Shown here: piece after piece, positions 34,993-44,332 of the stretch
How the letters are laid out: each line of letters opens with the position of its first letter
Position numbering within the stretch: position 1 is the stretch's first letter
NCBI RefSeq assembly: GCF_013404085.1
Contig: NZ_JABFHO010000001.1
Location: 3,547,501 to 3,611,500 of the forward strand
Reading direction: 5' to 3'
Source of the DNA: Winogradskyella helgolandensis
Lineage (GTDB): Bacteria; Bacteroidota; Bacteroidia; Flavobacteriales; Flavobacteriaceae
Length of the DNA: 64,000 nucleotides
Notes under the pieces: generated by a model
The model's database searches: none
What the model was told of the DNA's origin: nothing
The model's input: only the letters and a program-made list of their open reading frames with translations
Translations under genes and position numbers: made by a program

Positions 34993-37770
34993 TTATCCCA
35001 CTAATTGCTTTGTTGAAGGCTTAAACTTCGTTAAAACAATACCATCCACCGCAGCTTCATATTCTGCAAGTGTTGGTGTTCTACCTAAAATTGTAGATAA
35101 TACAACAACTGGAGTAGACGATAATAATGACTCTCCTTTTTTCTCACCAGAATCTTTTACAACTCTACCTTGGAATAAACGTGTTGATGTAGCCATTACA
35201 GTATCTCCTGGTTCCGCTTTTTCTTGGTTACCCATACATAAGTTACATCCTGGACGCTCTAAGTATAACATGTTCTCGTATTTAGTACGTGCTAATCCTT
35301 TTGGTGCATTATCATCGAATTCAAAACCTGAGTATTTTACTAAAACTTCCCAGTCTCCTTCTGCTTTCAACTCATCTACAATATTATATGTAGGAGGAGC
35401 CACAACTAATGGCGCTTTAAATTCAACTTTACCGTGTTGCGCTTCAATGTTCTTTAACATTTGTGCTAAGATTTTCATATCTCCTTTATGCACCATACAA
35501 GAACCAACGAAACCTAAGTCCACTTTTTTAGTACCTCCATAGTAAGATAATGGTCTAATGTTATCGTGTGTATAACGTTTTGAAACATCGTCATTATTTA
35601 CATCAGGATCCGCAATCATCGGTTCAGAAATTTCATCTAAATCAATAATAACTTCTGCATGATACTTCGCATTAGCATCTGGTCTTAAAGCTGGTTTAAT
35701 ACCTGTTTTAAGTTCTGTAATTCTAGTTTCTGCTTTATCTACAAGCCCTTTAAGTACTTGTTTTGCATTGTCCATTCCTTTATCAATCATGATTTGGATA
35801 CGACCTTTTGCAATCTCTAAAGATTCAATCAACGTATCATCTTCCGAAATACAGATAGACGCCTTAGCTTTCATCTCTGCAGTCCAATCTGTAAAAGTAA
35901 AGGCTTCATCGGCAGTAAGTGTACCAATATGAACTTCAATGATTCTACCTTGGAATACATTCTCGCCACCAAATTGCTTCAACATTTGCTGTTGTGTAGC
36001 GTGAACCACATCACGGAAATCCATGTAAGATTTCATCTGACCTTTAAACGTCACTTTTACCGATTCTGGAATTGGCATAGTAGCTTCACCAGTAGCCAAT
36101 GCTAAAGCAACGGTTCCTGAATCGGCTCCAAATGCAACACCTTTAGACATACGTGTGTGTGAATCTCCACCGATTATAATATCCCAATCACCAACAGTAA
36201 TATCGTTAAGTACTTTATGAATAACATCTGTCATTGGGAAATATTTCCCTTTAGGATCACGACCAGTAATTAAACCAAAGTCGTTCATAAAACTCATTAA
36301 TCTAGGGATATTAGCTTTAGACTTATCATCCCAAACAGAGGCTGTATGACAACCCGATTGGTACGCTCCATCTACAATTGGAGAAATAACGGTCGCTGCC
36401 ATCATCTCTAATTCTTGAGACGTCATTAAACCAGTCGTATCTTGAGACCCTACTATATTTACTTCTACTCTAACATTAGAACCTGCATGTAAGGTTTTGC
36501 CAGGTGTAGTCCCTACAGCATTTTTATTGAATATTTTTTCAACAGCTGTTAAACCTTGTCCTTCTATAGATACTTCTTTTGAAGTTGCATATACCTGAGG
36601 AATATCTATACCTAATATTTTACAAGCTAATGTTTGTAATTTTTTACCAAATACAACAGCATAAGAACCACCTGCTTTAATAAACTCCATTTTTGGTGGC
36701 GTTAATGCCGTAGAAATATCTTTTAATTCTTCACCGTCTTTGTATAATTTTTTAGTCTTCGTATTAATGGTTAATACTGTACCTGTATCAACCGAATACG
36801 TTTGCTTTAAAATTGGTTCACCATCTTTATCTACAATGGTTTTGCCTTCCGCATCTTTTTGTGAAACCCAGTTTTTTAAATCAATACCAATACCTCCAGT
36901 TACACTTACTGTTGTTAAGAAAATCGGTGCAATGCCATTTGTACCAGCAATAACTGGAGCAAAATTTATAAAAGGCACATATTTACTAAAAGGAACTCCT
37001 GTCCATAATGCAACATTATTTACACCTGACATTCTTGAAGACCCAACTCCCATGGTTCCTTTTTCCGCGATTAACATTACACGCTTATCTGGATGCTGCT
37101 CTTTTAAAGCCAACAATTCATTTTGCATATCTTTATTATGCTCAAACATACACTGACCATGTAACTCTCTATCTGATCTTGAGTGTGCGTCTGCACCAGG
37201 AGATAATAAATCTGTAGAAATATCACCAACACCAGCAATATAAGTTACCACTTCAATCTCTTCTTCTACATCTGGTAACTTTGTAAAGAATTCGGCTTGT
37301 GCGTAACTCTTAATAATATCAGTTGCGATAGTGTTTCCTGCTTTAAAAGCATTTTCTAAACGCTCTGTATCTGCTTCGTATAAAAACACTTGTGTTTTTA
37401 ACACCTTAGCAGCCTCTTCTGCTATAGCCATATCGTCACCTAAAGCGATATCTAATAATACTTCAACCGAAGGTCCACCCTTCATATGAGATAATTGTTC
37501 TAAGGCAAAAGCTGGAGTAATTTCTTCTACCAGCGATTCTCCTAAAATAATTTCTTTTAAGAATTTAGCCTTCACACCAGCAGCACTTGTTGTACCTGGT
37601 AACACATTATAGATAAAAAAGTTAAGAGAATCATCTCTATACTCATTATCTACATCTTTAATCTGCTCAATTATTTTACTTAATAATTCAGCACCATCTA
37701 TTGGTTGTGGATGAAGTCCTTGATCTTTTCGTTCTTCTATCTGCTTAAGGTAATCTTGATAAATACTCAT
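34993..37770 (-). CDS. acnB: Bifunctional aconitate hydratase 2 / 2-methylisocitrate dehydratase
   Basis: A 925-residue AcnB-type aconitase (TCA cycle; AcnB enzymes can also serve the methylcitrate cycle). The N-terminal HEAT-like helical domain (residues about 1-160) is followed by the swivelling domain (MLIAEKGTMGVGSSRMSGVN) and the catalytic core with GGDSHTRMSKGVAFG. The cluster cysteines are in GSCMVHKGDMK and GCNLCMGNQ. The product is unrelated in domain order to the neighbouring mitochondrial-type aconitase. Expression together with the downstream aconitase is limited by the terminator at 34939. Confidence 0.96.
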   Translation of the reverse strand: MSIYQDYLKQIEERKDQGLHPQPIDGAELLSKIIEQIKDVDNEYRDDSLNFFIYNVLPGTTSAAGVKAKFLKEIILGESLVEEITPAFALEQLSHMKGGPSVEVLLDIALGDDMAIAEEAAKVLKTQVFLYEADTERLENAFKAGNTIATDIIKSYAQAEFFTKLPDVEEEIEVVTYIAGVGDISTDLLSPGADAHSRSDRELHGQCMFEHNKDMQNELLALKEQHPDKRVMLIAEKGTMGVGSSRMSGVNNVALWTGVPFSKYVPFINFAPVIAGTNGIAPIFLTTVSVTGGIGIDLKNWVSQKDAEGKTIVDKDGEPILKQTYSVDTGTVLTINTKTKKLYKDGEELKDISTALTPPKMEFIKAGGSYAVVFGKKLQTLACKILGIDIPQVYATSKEVSIEGQGLTAVEKIFNKNAVGTTPGKTLHAGSNVRVEVNIVGSQDTTGLMTSQELEMMAATVISPIVDGAYQSGCHTASVWDDKSKANIPRLMSFMNDFGLITGRDPKGKYFPMTDVIHKVLNDITVGDWDIIIGGDSHTRMSKGVAFGADSGTVALALATGEATMPIPESVKVTFKGQMKSYMDFRDVVHATQQQMLKQFGGENVFQGRIIEVHIGTLTADEAFTFTDWTAEMKAKASICISEDDTLIESLEIAKGRIQIMIDKGMDNAKQVLKGLVDKAETRITELKTGIKPALRPDANAKYHAEVIIDLDEISEPMIADPDVNNDDVSKRYTHDNIRPLSYYGGTKKVDLGFVGSCMVHKGDMKILAQMLKNIEAQHGKVEFKAPLVVAPPTYNIVDELKAEGDWEVLVKYSGFEFDDNAPKGLARTKYENMLYLERPGCNLCMGNQEKAEPGDTVMATSTRLFQGRVVKDSGEKKGESLLSSTPVVVLSTILGRTPTLAEYEAAVDGIVLTKFKPSTKQLVG

Positions 37771-38090
37771 GGAAGGAATCTTTAGTTACTATTTTTTAAT
37801 CTTAGCGATGTAAAAAGTTACAGTCTTATATTGAAATTTAAAAGTTTCGCAAATTAATATAAAGATTTAAAAGTACACTATACTAAAAACAATATTATCA
37901 TACTATTTTGGTATAATGACATAAAAAAAAAGTATGATTATACTTTTCTCAATAAACGCTAACAATAATTAGCAAATTAATAATGTATTTAGAATAAACA
38001 CGGAGACTTTTATCCCCATTTAACACGTATAGAAGTAATGCTCCAAATTTAGTTGAAGGTTAAAAAGGTAGTTAAGTTGTGACTTCAGAA
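37771..38090. other. Intergenic region of about 320 bp between acnB and the MoxR gene
   Basis: It holds the acnB upstream region and the terminator of the isomerase-MoxR operon (37923-37947). No gene or consensus promoter is clear; no CAAAnnTA (minus -7) was found near acnB. Confidence 0.5.
37923..37947 (-). terminator. Intrinsic terminator of the isomerase-MoxR operon
   Basis: The perfect 8-bp stem AAAAGTAT (37928-37935) / ATACTTTT (37940-37947), loop GATT, is followed on the minus strand by a U-run (A-run from 37923). It is AT-rich and about 140 nt after the MoxR stop. Confidence 0.6.
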
Positions 38091-39044
38091 TTAAAATAAA
38101 CTCTGAATAATCTTCTCATCACTAACGCCTTCGGCCTCTGCTTTGTAGTTCTTAATAATTCTATGCCTAAGAATTCCGGTGGCAACGGCTTGAACGTTTT
38201 CAATATCTGGAGAAAACTTACCATTTGTAGCGGCATGTGTTTTTGCAGCCAAAATTAAATTCTGAGAAGCTCTTGGTCCTGCTCCCCAATCTACAAACTC
38301 TTTTACAATATCTGCAGCAGAATTTTCTTTCGGTCTGGTTTTACCGACTAAAGTCACCGCGTATTCTATAACATTATCTGCAACTGGAATACGACGAATA
38401 ACGTTCTGAAAATCAATAATTTCTTGCGCTGTGAATAACGAATTTACCGTCTTTTGAACATCTGTTGTTGTTGCTTTTACAACATCTACTTCTTCTTGAA
38501 ACGAAGGGTATTCTAAATTAATAGCAAACATAAAACGGTCTAATTGCGCTTCTGGCAACGGATAGGTTCCTTCTTGTTCTATTGGGTTTTGTGTTGCCAA
38601 TACAAAATAAGGTAAATCTAATTTATATTGATGACCAGCGACAGTAACCGAACGCTCTTGCATAGCTTCTAGTAAAGCGGCTTGCGTTTTTGGTGGTGTT
38701 CTGTTAATCTCATCTGCTAAAACAATATTTGAAAAGATTGGTCCTTTTATAAATTTAAACTGTCTGTTTTCATCTAAGATTTCACTACCAAGAATATCAC
38801 TTGGCATTAAATCTGGAGTAAACTGAATACGTTTAAAGTTTAAACCTAAAGCTTGGGCAATGGTATTCACCATTAAGGTTTTTGCCAAACCAGGAACTCC
38901 TATTAAAAGTGAGTGACCACCAGAAAAGATAGAAATTAGGATTTGATCCACCACTTCATCCTGACCAATAATAACCTTAGCCACTTCTTGTTTTAGTGCC
39001 TCATATTTCTTTACAAAATTTTCAATTATGGCAACATCAGACAT
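38091..39044 (-). CDS. MoxR-family AAA+ ATPase
   Basis: A 317-residue AAA+ chaperone ATPase of the MoxR family, which helps to mature protein complexes. Walker A is GVPGLAKT, Walker B is VLADEINR, sensor 1 is FVLATQNP, and the arginine-finger region is YPLPEAQLDRFMF. MoxR genes normally precede DUF58 and von Willebrand (Bat) genes. Here the gene is instead the last of an operon with three periplasmic prolyl-isomerase genes, 6 nt after the SurA-like gene, and no Bat genes follow. Confidence 0.93.
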   Translation of the reverse strand: MSDVAIIENFVKKYEALKQEVAKVIIGQDEVVDQILISIFSGGHSLLIGVPGLAKTLMVNTIAQALGLNFKRIQFTPDLMPSDILGSEILDENRQFKFIKGPIFSNIVLADEINRTPPKTQAALLEAMQERSVTVAGHQYKLDLPYFVLATQNPIEQEGTYPLPEAQLDRFMFAINLEYPSFQEEVDVVKATTTDVQKTVNSLFTAQEIIDFQNVIRRIPVADNVIEYAVTLVGKTRPKENSAADIVKEFVDWGAGPRASQNLILAAKTHAATNGKFSPDIENVQAVATGILRHRIIKNYKAEAEGVSDEKIIQSLF

Positions 39045-39050
39045 ATTCTA

Positions 39051-40490
39051 TTATTTTTTTAACCAGTTACTTTGAAAATCACACGCTTTATACTCACCAT
39101 TTACCTTAATGTAAGTGTCGGCAATGGTCTTTTTTTGCCATTTCGCAATAGCATCAACTTGCTTGTCTTGTAATGCTAATTCTTTAATCTTTAAATAATC
39201 TTTTGCGAAATCTGCTTCATGATCATCTATACGATCTGTAACGGTTAAAATCTTAAACTTTATTCTATTCACACGATCTTCATCTTGTAAAACTTCACTA
39301 ATCTCACCATCTTTTAAGTTTTGAATTTGAGCATACAATTCTGGTTCTATTCTCGTTAATTCAAAATTAAAATCTTGTGTTACTGGGTTCGTCATTTGAC
39401 CACCTTCGTATTTTGTTTCTTTTTCATCACTAAACTCTCTTGCTGCATCAGCAAAAGTTAAAGTTCCATCTGCAATTTTTGCTCTAACCTCGTCAATTTC
39501 GTCTTTAGCTTTTTTAATAGCTTCTTGTGTTAAATCAGGACGAATTAAAATGTGTCTCACATCATATTCTTGACCTCTAATTTTTTCCAAATAAATAATA
39601 TGATATCCAAAATCGGTTTCAAATGGTTCTGAAATCTCACCTTCCTGCATTGAGAAAGCAACATCTCTAAACTCTTTTACCATTCTTGGCTGATTTCTAT
39701 TTAACGTATATTTTCCACCTGTAGATTTAGAAGCCGAATCTTCGGTATAAAACAATACTTTTGTTGTAAAGCTAGATCCATTCTCTTCAATATCTTTTTT
39801 AAATCCTTTTAATTTGTCTATTACCTCTTGTTTGGATTCTTCCGTAACCTCTGGAATAATTACAATTTGAGCCAACTTAAGTTCGGTTCCAAATATTGGA
39901 CGTTCATCCTTTGGAATATCATTAAAGAATGTACGAACCTCTTCTGGTGTTACTTCAATATCACCAGTAACTTTAGTTCGCATTTCTTGTGCGAGATAGC
40001 CATTTTTATTAATCTCGTCCATTTCATCGCGTAAGGCTTGCTCAGAATCTTTTTTATAAAAATCTAACAACCCTTGCATATCTCCTTTGGTTTGAGCCAA
40101 AATACCTTGTATTTGCTGTTCTGTACGCGACTTAATATAAAGCTCGTTAACAATAACACTATCTTGAATCGCTTGATGAGCATATAATTTACTTTCTAGT
40201 AAACTTCCAAAAAGTTCGCATCGTGTTACATCCTTTAAGTCGGCCCCTTGTGCTTCTAGTTGTGCTATTTCTCTATCTAAATCAGATTCTAGAATTATAA
40301 AGTCACCAACAACAGCGGCAACACCATCGGCTTTAATTCTTGTTTTATTTACAAGTGTATCTTTTGTTTGTACAACTTGTGGTGCTTCCTCCTCAATGAT
40401 TTCTTGAGCATTGCTAAAGTTGAAAGATATAAAGCCAACCAAAAGGGTTGCTTTAATTATAAGTTTGGAATTTATTTTGTTTAATAGCAT
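39051..40490 (-). CDS. SurA-like periplasmic prolyl isomerase
   Basis: A 479-residue exported chaperone with a signal peptide (MLLNKINSKL..., cut before QE), an N-terminal SurA-type helical region (GVAAVVGDFIILESDLDREI) and two PpiC/parvulin domains (about 190-290, 300-400, with EGEISEPFETDFGYHIIYLE and REFSDEKETKYEGGQ). SurA escorts outer-membrane proteins. I took ATG 40490; another ATG at 40505 adds five residues. The 5' end overlaps the previous gene by 38 nt. The best candidate for functional SurA in this operon. Confidence 0.88.
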   Translation of the reverse strand: MLLNKINSKLIIKATLLVGFISFNFSNAQEIIEEEAPQVVQTKDTLVNKTRIKADGVAAVVGDFIILESDLDREIAQLEAQGADLKDVTRCELFGSLLESKLYAHQAIQDSVIVNELYIKSRTEQQIQGILAQTKGDMQGLLDFYKKDSEQALRDEMDEINKNGYLAQEMRTKVTGDIEVTPEEVRTFFNDIPKDERPIFGTELKLAQIVIIPEVTEESKQEVIDKLKGFKKDIEENGSSFTTKVLFYTEDSASKSTGGKYTLNRNQPRMVKEFRDVAFSMQEGEISEPFETDFGYHIIYLEKIRGQEYDVRHILIRPDLTQEAIKKAKDEIDEVRAKIADGTLTFADAAREFSDEKETKYEGGQMTNPVTQDFNFELTRIEPELYAQIQNLKDGEISEVLQDEDRVNRIKFKILTVTDRIDDHEADFAKDYLKIKELALQDKQVDAIAKWQKKTIADTYIKVNGEYKACDFQSNWLKK

Positions 40491-41304
40491 CGTTTGTAAT
40501 ATCATTTTCGAGTTGCTTAATGAGCTCTAATTTTCTCTTGTTTATAACAATTTTTTTAATAGACGATTTCACATAATCCAACGGAGCATAGTCGTTTTGA
40601 AGTCTTACGTCGTTTACTAACATCAAATATAGGTTTAATGAATCTTTGAGCTGTAAGAAATTAGTTTTTTTTAACAGTTCATTTTTGTTGGAGTTATTGA
40701 TAATAGGAATTTTTTCTGCTACCCGATTTAATTTCAACCAAAGTGAATCATTTAAAGAATACGACCTAAACTGAACAGAAATAGAATCTAAATACATTTT
40801 GTCTTTAGATTCAAAACGTTGAAAACGCTTTTTTATGGTATCTAAATTTACGGGGTTTAATGGTAAACTGATATATCTAAACTGAATTAAGTCGTCATTC
40901 AGTTTAAAGGACTCTATATTATTATCGTAGAATAACTGTGCTGTTTCACGCTGCACTACAGAATCTATATTCTTTTTAACCAAGCCTTCCAAATATGCTT
41001 TAGTATATAAATCATTTTTATACTGCTCTACTAATTTAGAGAATTCATTCTGCTTCTCTTCAGAAAGATTTACTAATGCACCATCCATTAAAAGCAAGCG
41101 TCTCGCCCAACGATTAATATAAGCGTTTACCATTAACGTACTATCTTGTTTGGACGTGCCTTTTGGAACCACATCTTTAATATCTTCTTTATACAGAAAA
41201 CTCTCATTAACTCTGGCTATTGGGTTTTGACCATCAGACTTTTTAAAAAAATCGCAGCTCGTAAAAAGTAAACAAATACTGAATATATATAAGAAATGTT
41301 TCAA
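40453..41304 (-). CDS. Lipoprotein of the SurA-like helical type without PPIase domain
   Basis: A 283-residue lipoprotein (lipobox SICLLFTSC, Cys 16) that begins PIARVNESFLYKEDI, resembling the SurA/PrsA N-terminal helical domain. No parvulin signature is seen. It sits between two multi-parvulin genes, 13 nt after one and overlapping the other, so it probably works with them in envelope protein folding. Function inferred from context only. Confidence 0.75.
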   Translation of the reverse strand: MKHFLYIFSICLLFTSCDFFKKSDGQNPIARVNESFLYKEDIKDVVPKGTSKQDSTLMVNAYINRWARRLLLMDGALVNLSEEKQNEFSKLVEQYKNDLYTKAYLEGLVKKNIDSVVQRETAQLFYDNNIESFKLNDDLIQFRYISLPLNPVNLDTIKKRFQRFESKDKMYLDSISVQFRSYSLNDSLWLKLNRVAEKIPIINNSNKNELLKKTNFLQLKDSLNLYLMLVNDVRLQNDYAPLDYVKSSIKKIVINKRKLELIKQLENDITNDAIKQNKFQTYN

Positions 41305-41316
41305 AAAAATAGTGAA

Positions 41317-43260
41317 TTAGTTTCCGATTTTAGCTTTAATGGTTTTGAGTGTTTCTTGGTTTACTTCTATGTTGAAGCGCTCGTACAAATCATTAATCCA
41401 ATTAGTCTCTATTTGGGCTTGGTAATCATTAATAACATTGCCTTTGGCTTCGTCTAACGTTTTTTGTCCGGCTGGCAAAACGGCAACAATATCAATAACA
41501 TGGTATGATTCGTTATGTTCATAGATATCTGAAATACCTTTTTTAGCTTCGAGATTTGAAGGTAGAATAGGATTATCTAAGGTATAAGTCCCTTTTGTAA
41601 AGATAACGTTTTGCTTATCGCTAGTGTTTAATTCATTTTCAATAGCATCTTCAGACTCTCCTTTTTTCATCATTTTATGGATTTTCTTCATTTTGGATTT
41701 ATTTGCAGACGATGCCATAACCACTTCAATCCGTTCAGTCCATTGATAATCCGATTTATTTTTAACGTAATACGATTCAATCCCTATTGAATCTTTAGAA
41801 GCTTTATTCCAAACCTCTTTTTCCATTAAGTCAAATAACAATAAGCCATCTCTATACTCTTTTAAGATATTAGCATATTCTAAGTTTTCAACTTCTAAAT
41901 TATCTTCTCGGTATTGAAGAATTGATTTTTCAAAAAAGCTATTAAACTCTTTATCTATAATCGCAGAGAAAGGAGTTGTATTTACAGAATAAATACGTTG
42001 TGCATTTGTTAAATGCTTTCCAAATTCCTCATAAGTAAACGCTTTATTATTTATAGAAAACAAAGTTTCAGTCGTCTTAAAATCTGCTGGTAAGCTCCAC
42101 TTACGACTATAAAAATCATTAGTAAGTATAGACGTAAAATAAGCCTTTGACTCCGCGTTATATGTTACGTTATATCTATCTGTAAGTTTTTTTATTAAAG
42201 CTTCTTGAATCAATTTAGATCTTGAGTCTCTTTTTACCTTAGACTCAAAAGCATCTTTTACATTTTCTAACGGTTCTATTGGTTTAAGATTAATACGTTT
42301 TACAATATGCCAACCATAAGCAGATTTAAATGGCTTGCTTACATCTCCATCTTTTTCTAAACCAAAAGCGACATCTTCAAATTCTGAAGAACTTAACTGA
42401 CCACTTTTAAAAGGTGCTATTCTTCCACCTTCTCTTGCAGAACTTTTATCCTCTGAAAATTGTTTCGCTAAAGCATCAAAACTTTCACCTTGCATTAGTT
42501 TTTTATAAATGTCATTTATTCTGCCTTCAGAATCAACAAGAGAATCCTGAGTGTTTAAATTCACCATGATATGTGCAACAGTGACTGTACCTCTAGATTC
42601 ACGTCTATCATTTACTTTTACAACATGGTAACCAAACTGTGTTCTAAATGGCATTGAAATTTCACCAGCTTTCGTATTGTACGCTGCAGTTTCAAAATCG
42701 TATACCATTTTAAACGCTGAGAAATAACCTAAATCTTCAACAAAGATGGTATTTCCGTTATGCATTTCTGCTTTCACCTTATCAAAACCCTCTTCCAATG
42801 CACGGTTTCTTAGAGCTAACACTTCATTATAAGCATTTATAGTATCTTTTGCAGACGCATCTAATCGCACTAAAATATGAGACGCATCAATATCTATATT
42901 ACTTCGGTTATATGCTTCATTCACTAAAGCGTCAGTGACTTTATTCTCTGAAATATAATTACTAATTAACTGTTTCTTATATCTAGAGAACTCACGTTGG
43001 TAGTTTTTGTCTTCGTCTAGCTTTAAACGTTTTGCTTCCTTTAATTTGAGTTGATATTCTGTAAATAATTTCAAATAACCATCTACATCCTTTTGACTTT
43101 CATCTTGAACTAAATCTAAATTTTTGTTGTAAACTCTTAAAAACTCCGAAGCCATAATTGGTTCTCCATCAACCTCTAGAAGTACGGCATCATTATCTTG
43201 TGAAAAAGAAAAATTTAGTGCGAAAAACACTAAAAACAAACATTTAATAATAAGTTTCAT
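41317..43260 (-). CDS. Multi-domain PpiC/parvulin prolyl isomerase
   Basis: A 647-residue exported protein with signal peptide (MKLIIKCLFLVFFALNFSFS). The N-terminal chaperone region (VDGEPIMASEFLRVYNKN) is followed by two parvulin domains (about 125-225 and 230-340; SHILVRLDASA, FRTQFGYHVVKVNDRRESRG, HIMVNLNTQDS, SAYGWHIVKRI) and a C-terminal helical region. It is the first gene of the minus-strand operon leading to the SurA-like and MoxR genes. It probably folds outer-membrane proteins. A perfect-spacing promoter lies at 43311-43340. Confidence 0.9.
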   Translation of the reverse strand: MKLIIKCLFLVFFALNFSFSQDNDAVLLEVDGEPIMASEFLRVYNKNLDLVQDESQKDVDGYLKLFTEYQLKLKEAKRLKLDEDKNYQREFSRYKKQLISNYISENKVTDALVNEAYNRSNIDIDASHILVRLDASAKDTINAYNEVLALRNRALEEGFDKVKAEMHNGNTIFVEDLGYFSAFKMVYDFETAAYNTKAGEISMPFRTQFGYHVVKVNDRRESRGTVTVAHIMVNLNTQDSLVDSEGRINDIYKKLMQGESFDALAKQFSEDKSSAREGGRIAPFKSGQLSSSEFEDVAFGLEKDGDVSKPFKSAYGWHIVKRINLKPIEPLENVKDAFESKVKRDSRSKLIQEALIKKLTDRYNVTYNAESKAYFTSILTNDFYSRKWSLPADFKTTETLFSINNKAFTYEEFGKHLTNAQRIYSVNTTPFSAIIDKEFNSFFEKSILQYREDNLEVENLEYANILKEYRDGLLLFDLMEKEVWNKASKDSIGIESYYVKNKSDYQWTERIEVVMASSANKSKMKKIHKMMKKGESEDAIENELNTSDKQNVIFTKGTYTLDNPILPSNLEAKKGISDIYEHNESYHVIDIVAVLPAGQKTLDEAKGNVINDYQAQIETNWINDLYERFNIEVNQETLKTIKAKIGN

Positions 43261-43310
43261 AATTTAACCTTGATTTGTATTGATATAAATAACGTGCTTT
43301 TAAAACTCAG

Positions 43311-43340
43311 CAAAAGTAACATAAATAGCGTATTTAGCAA
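43311..43340 (-). promoter_or_regulatory. Promoter of the prolyl-isomerase operon
   Basis: On the minus strand: TTG (43340-43338), 19 nt, TACTTTTG (43318-43311). It matches TTG-N19-TAnnTTTG, about 50 nt before the first start codon. Confidence 0.7.
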
Positions 43341-43512
43341 GCGGATTAAAAGGCATTATTTTAATATTTACTGCTAGTTACGTAGTAAAAATCATACCTT
43401 AATAACAAGTTGTAATATTTTACGATGATTTTAACAATTAAAAATGTCTCACATCGATTAGATTAAAATTATAGGCTACCTTTTTATACTTTTATCAAAA
43501 TCCCTATAAAGC

Positions 43513-43962
43513 ATGGAGTACACCTCTCAAATATTAATTAAGAAATCCATTTCAGAAGTTATCAAAAAATATAATTCTACTGCCAACTTAAAACATTGGC
43601 AAGAAGGATTGGTGAGTACAGAACATATTTCTGGAAATCCTAGTGAGATTGGTGCAAAAATGAAATTAATATTTAGTTTTGGAAAACGTAAAATGGAAGT
43701 CATAGAAACGGTTACAAAACAAGAGTTCCCAAATGAGTTACACGTTACTTATACTTCAAATGGTGTTCGTAATATTCAAGAGAACTATTTTAAAGTTATA
43801 GAAAACGACGCTACTCAATGGGTTTCTAAAACAGAATGTCAGCCTACAAGTTTTAAAATGAGCTTAATGTTATTTCTAATGCCTAGTGTGTTTAAGAAAC
43901 AGACCGAAATTTATATGAGTAATTTTAAAAATTTTGTTGAACAAGGCACTTCTATTAGTTAA
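43513..43962 (+). CDS. SRPBCC-family (START-like) protein
   Basis: A 149-residue single-domain protein with the polyketide-cyclase/SRPBCC pattern: EYTSQILIKKSISEVIKKYN, a GAKMKLIFSFGKRKM strand pair and a C-terminal helix. These proteins bind hydrophobic ligands or act as cyclases. No signal peptide. Its partner is unknown; the next gene starts 46 nt downstream. Confidence 0.85.
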   Translation: MEYTSQILIKKSISEVIKKYNSTANLKHWQEGLVSTEHISGNPSEIGAKMKLIFSFGKRKMEVIETVTKQEFPNELHVTYTSNGVRNIQENYFKVIENDATQWVSKTECQPTSFKMSLMLFLMPSVFKKQTEIYMSNFKNFVEQGTSIS

Positions 43963-44007
43963 CCTCACACCAACTCAACTTTATACAAAGATAACAAGAT
44001 TGAAGCC

Positions 44008-44247
44008 ATGCGAAAGTTAAAATTGATTTGGGATTTTAAAGGTCCTGCCGGACAAAAAACAGCGGAACACCACCTTATACATTTAAAGGAATACATTGAA
44101 ATGAACAACTTAGCCATCACAATTACGGGTGTCGAAACGTTAAGTGATATGCACAGCTTGGCTTTTTTAGTTGTTGATGAAGCTGACATGAAACCCATTA
44201 GAGACCGTTTAAAACCTCATAGAGGGCAGGTTTATTCTGGCACTTAG
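44008..44247 (+). CDS. Small conserved hypothetical protein
   Basis: A 79-residue soluble protein. The pattern beta-alpha-beta (KLKLIWDFKGPAGQKTAEHH, then ITGVETLSDMHSLAFLVV, then MKPIRDRLKPHRG) suggests a ferredoxin-like (dimeric alpha-beta barrel) fold. Family not recognised. It sits between the SRPBCC gene and the convergent lycopene cyclase gene. Confidence 0.65.
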   Translation: MRKLKLIWDFKGPAGQKTAEHHLIHLKEYIEMNNLAITITGVETLSDMHSLAFLVVDEADMKPIRDRLKPHRGQVYSGT

Positions 44248-44332
44248 AATAACTCATGTAAAGCTGCTATGGTGCAAAGAAAAAAATGCTGCACGTCCTA
44301 ATTATATGGCACAACGGTTTTTACAATTTGAA

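Noticed and set aside
44248..44332. Possible continuation or frameshifted tail of the small protein at 44008
   Set aside because: Only a very short open frame after the stop; no similarity pattern, so left as spacer.
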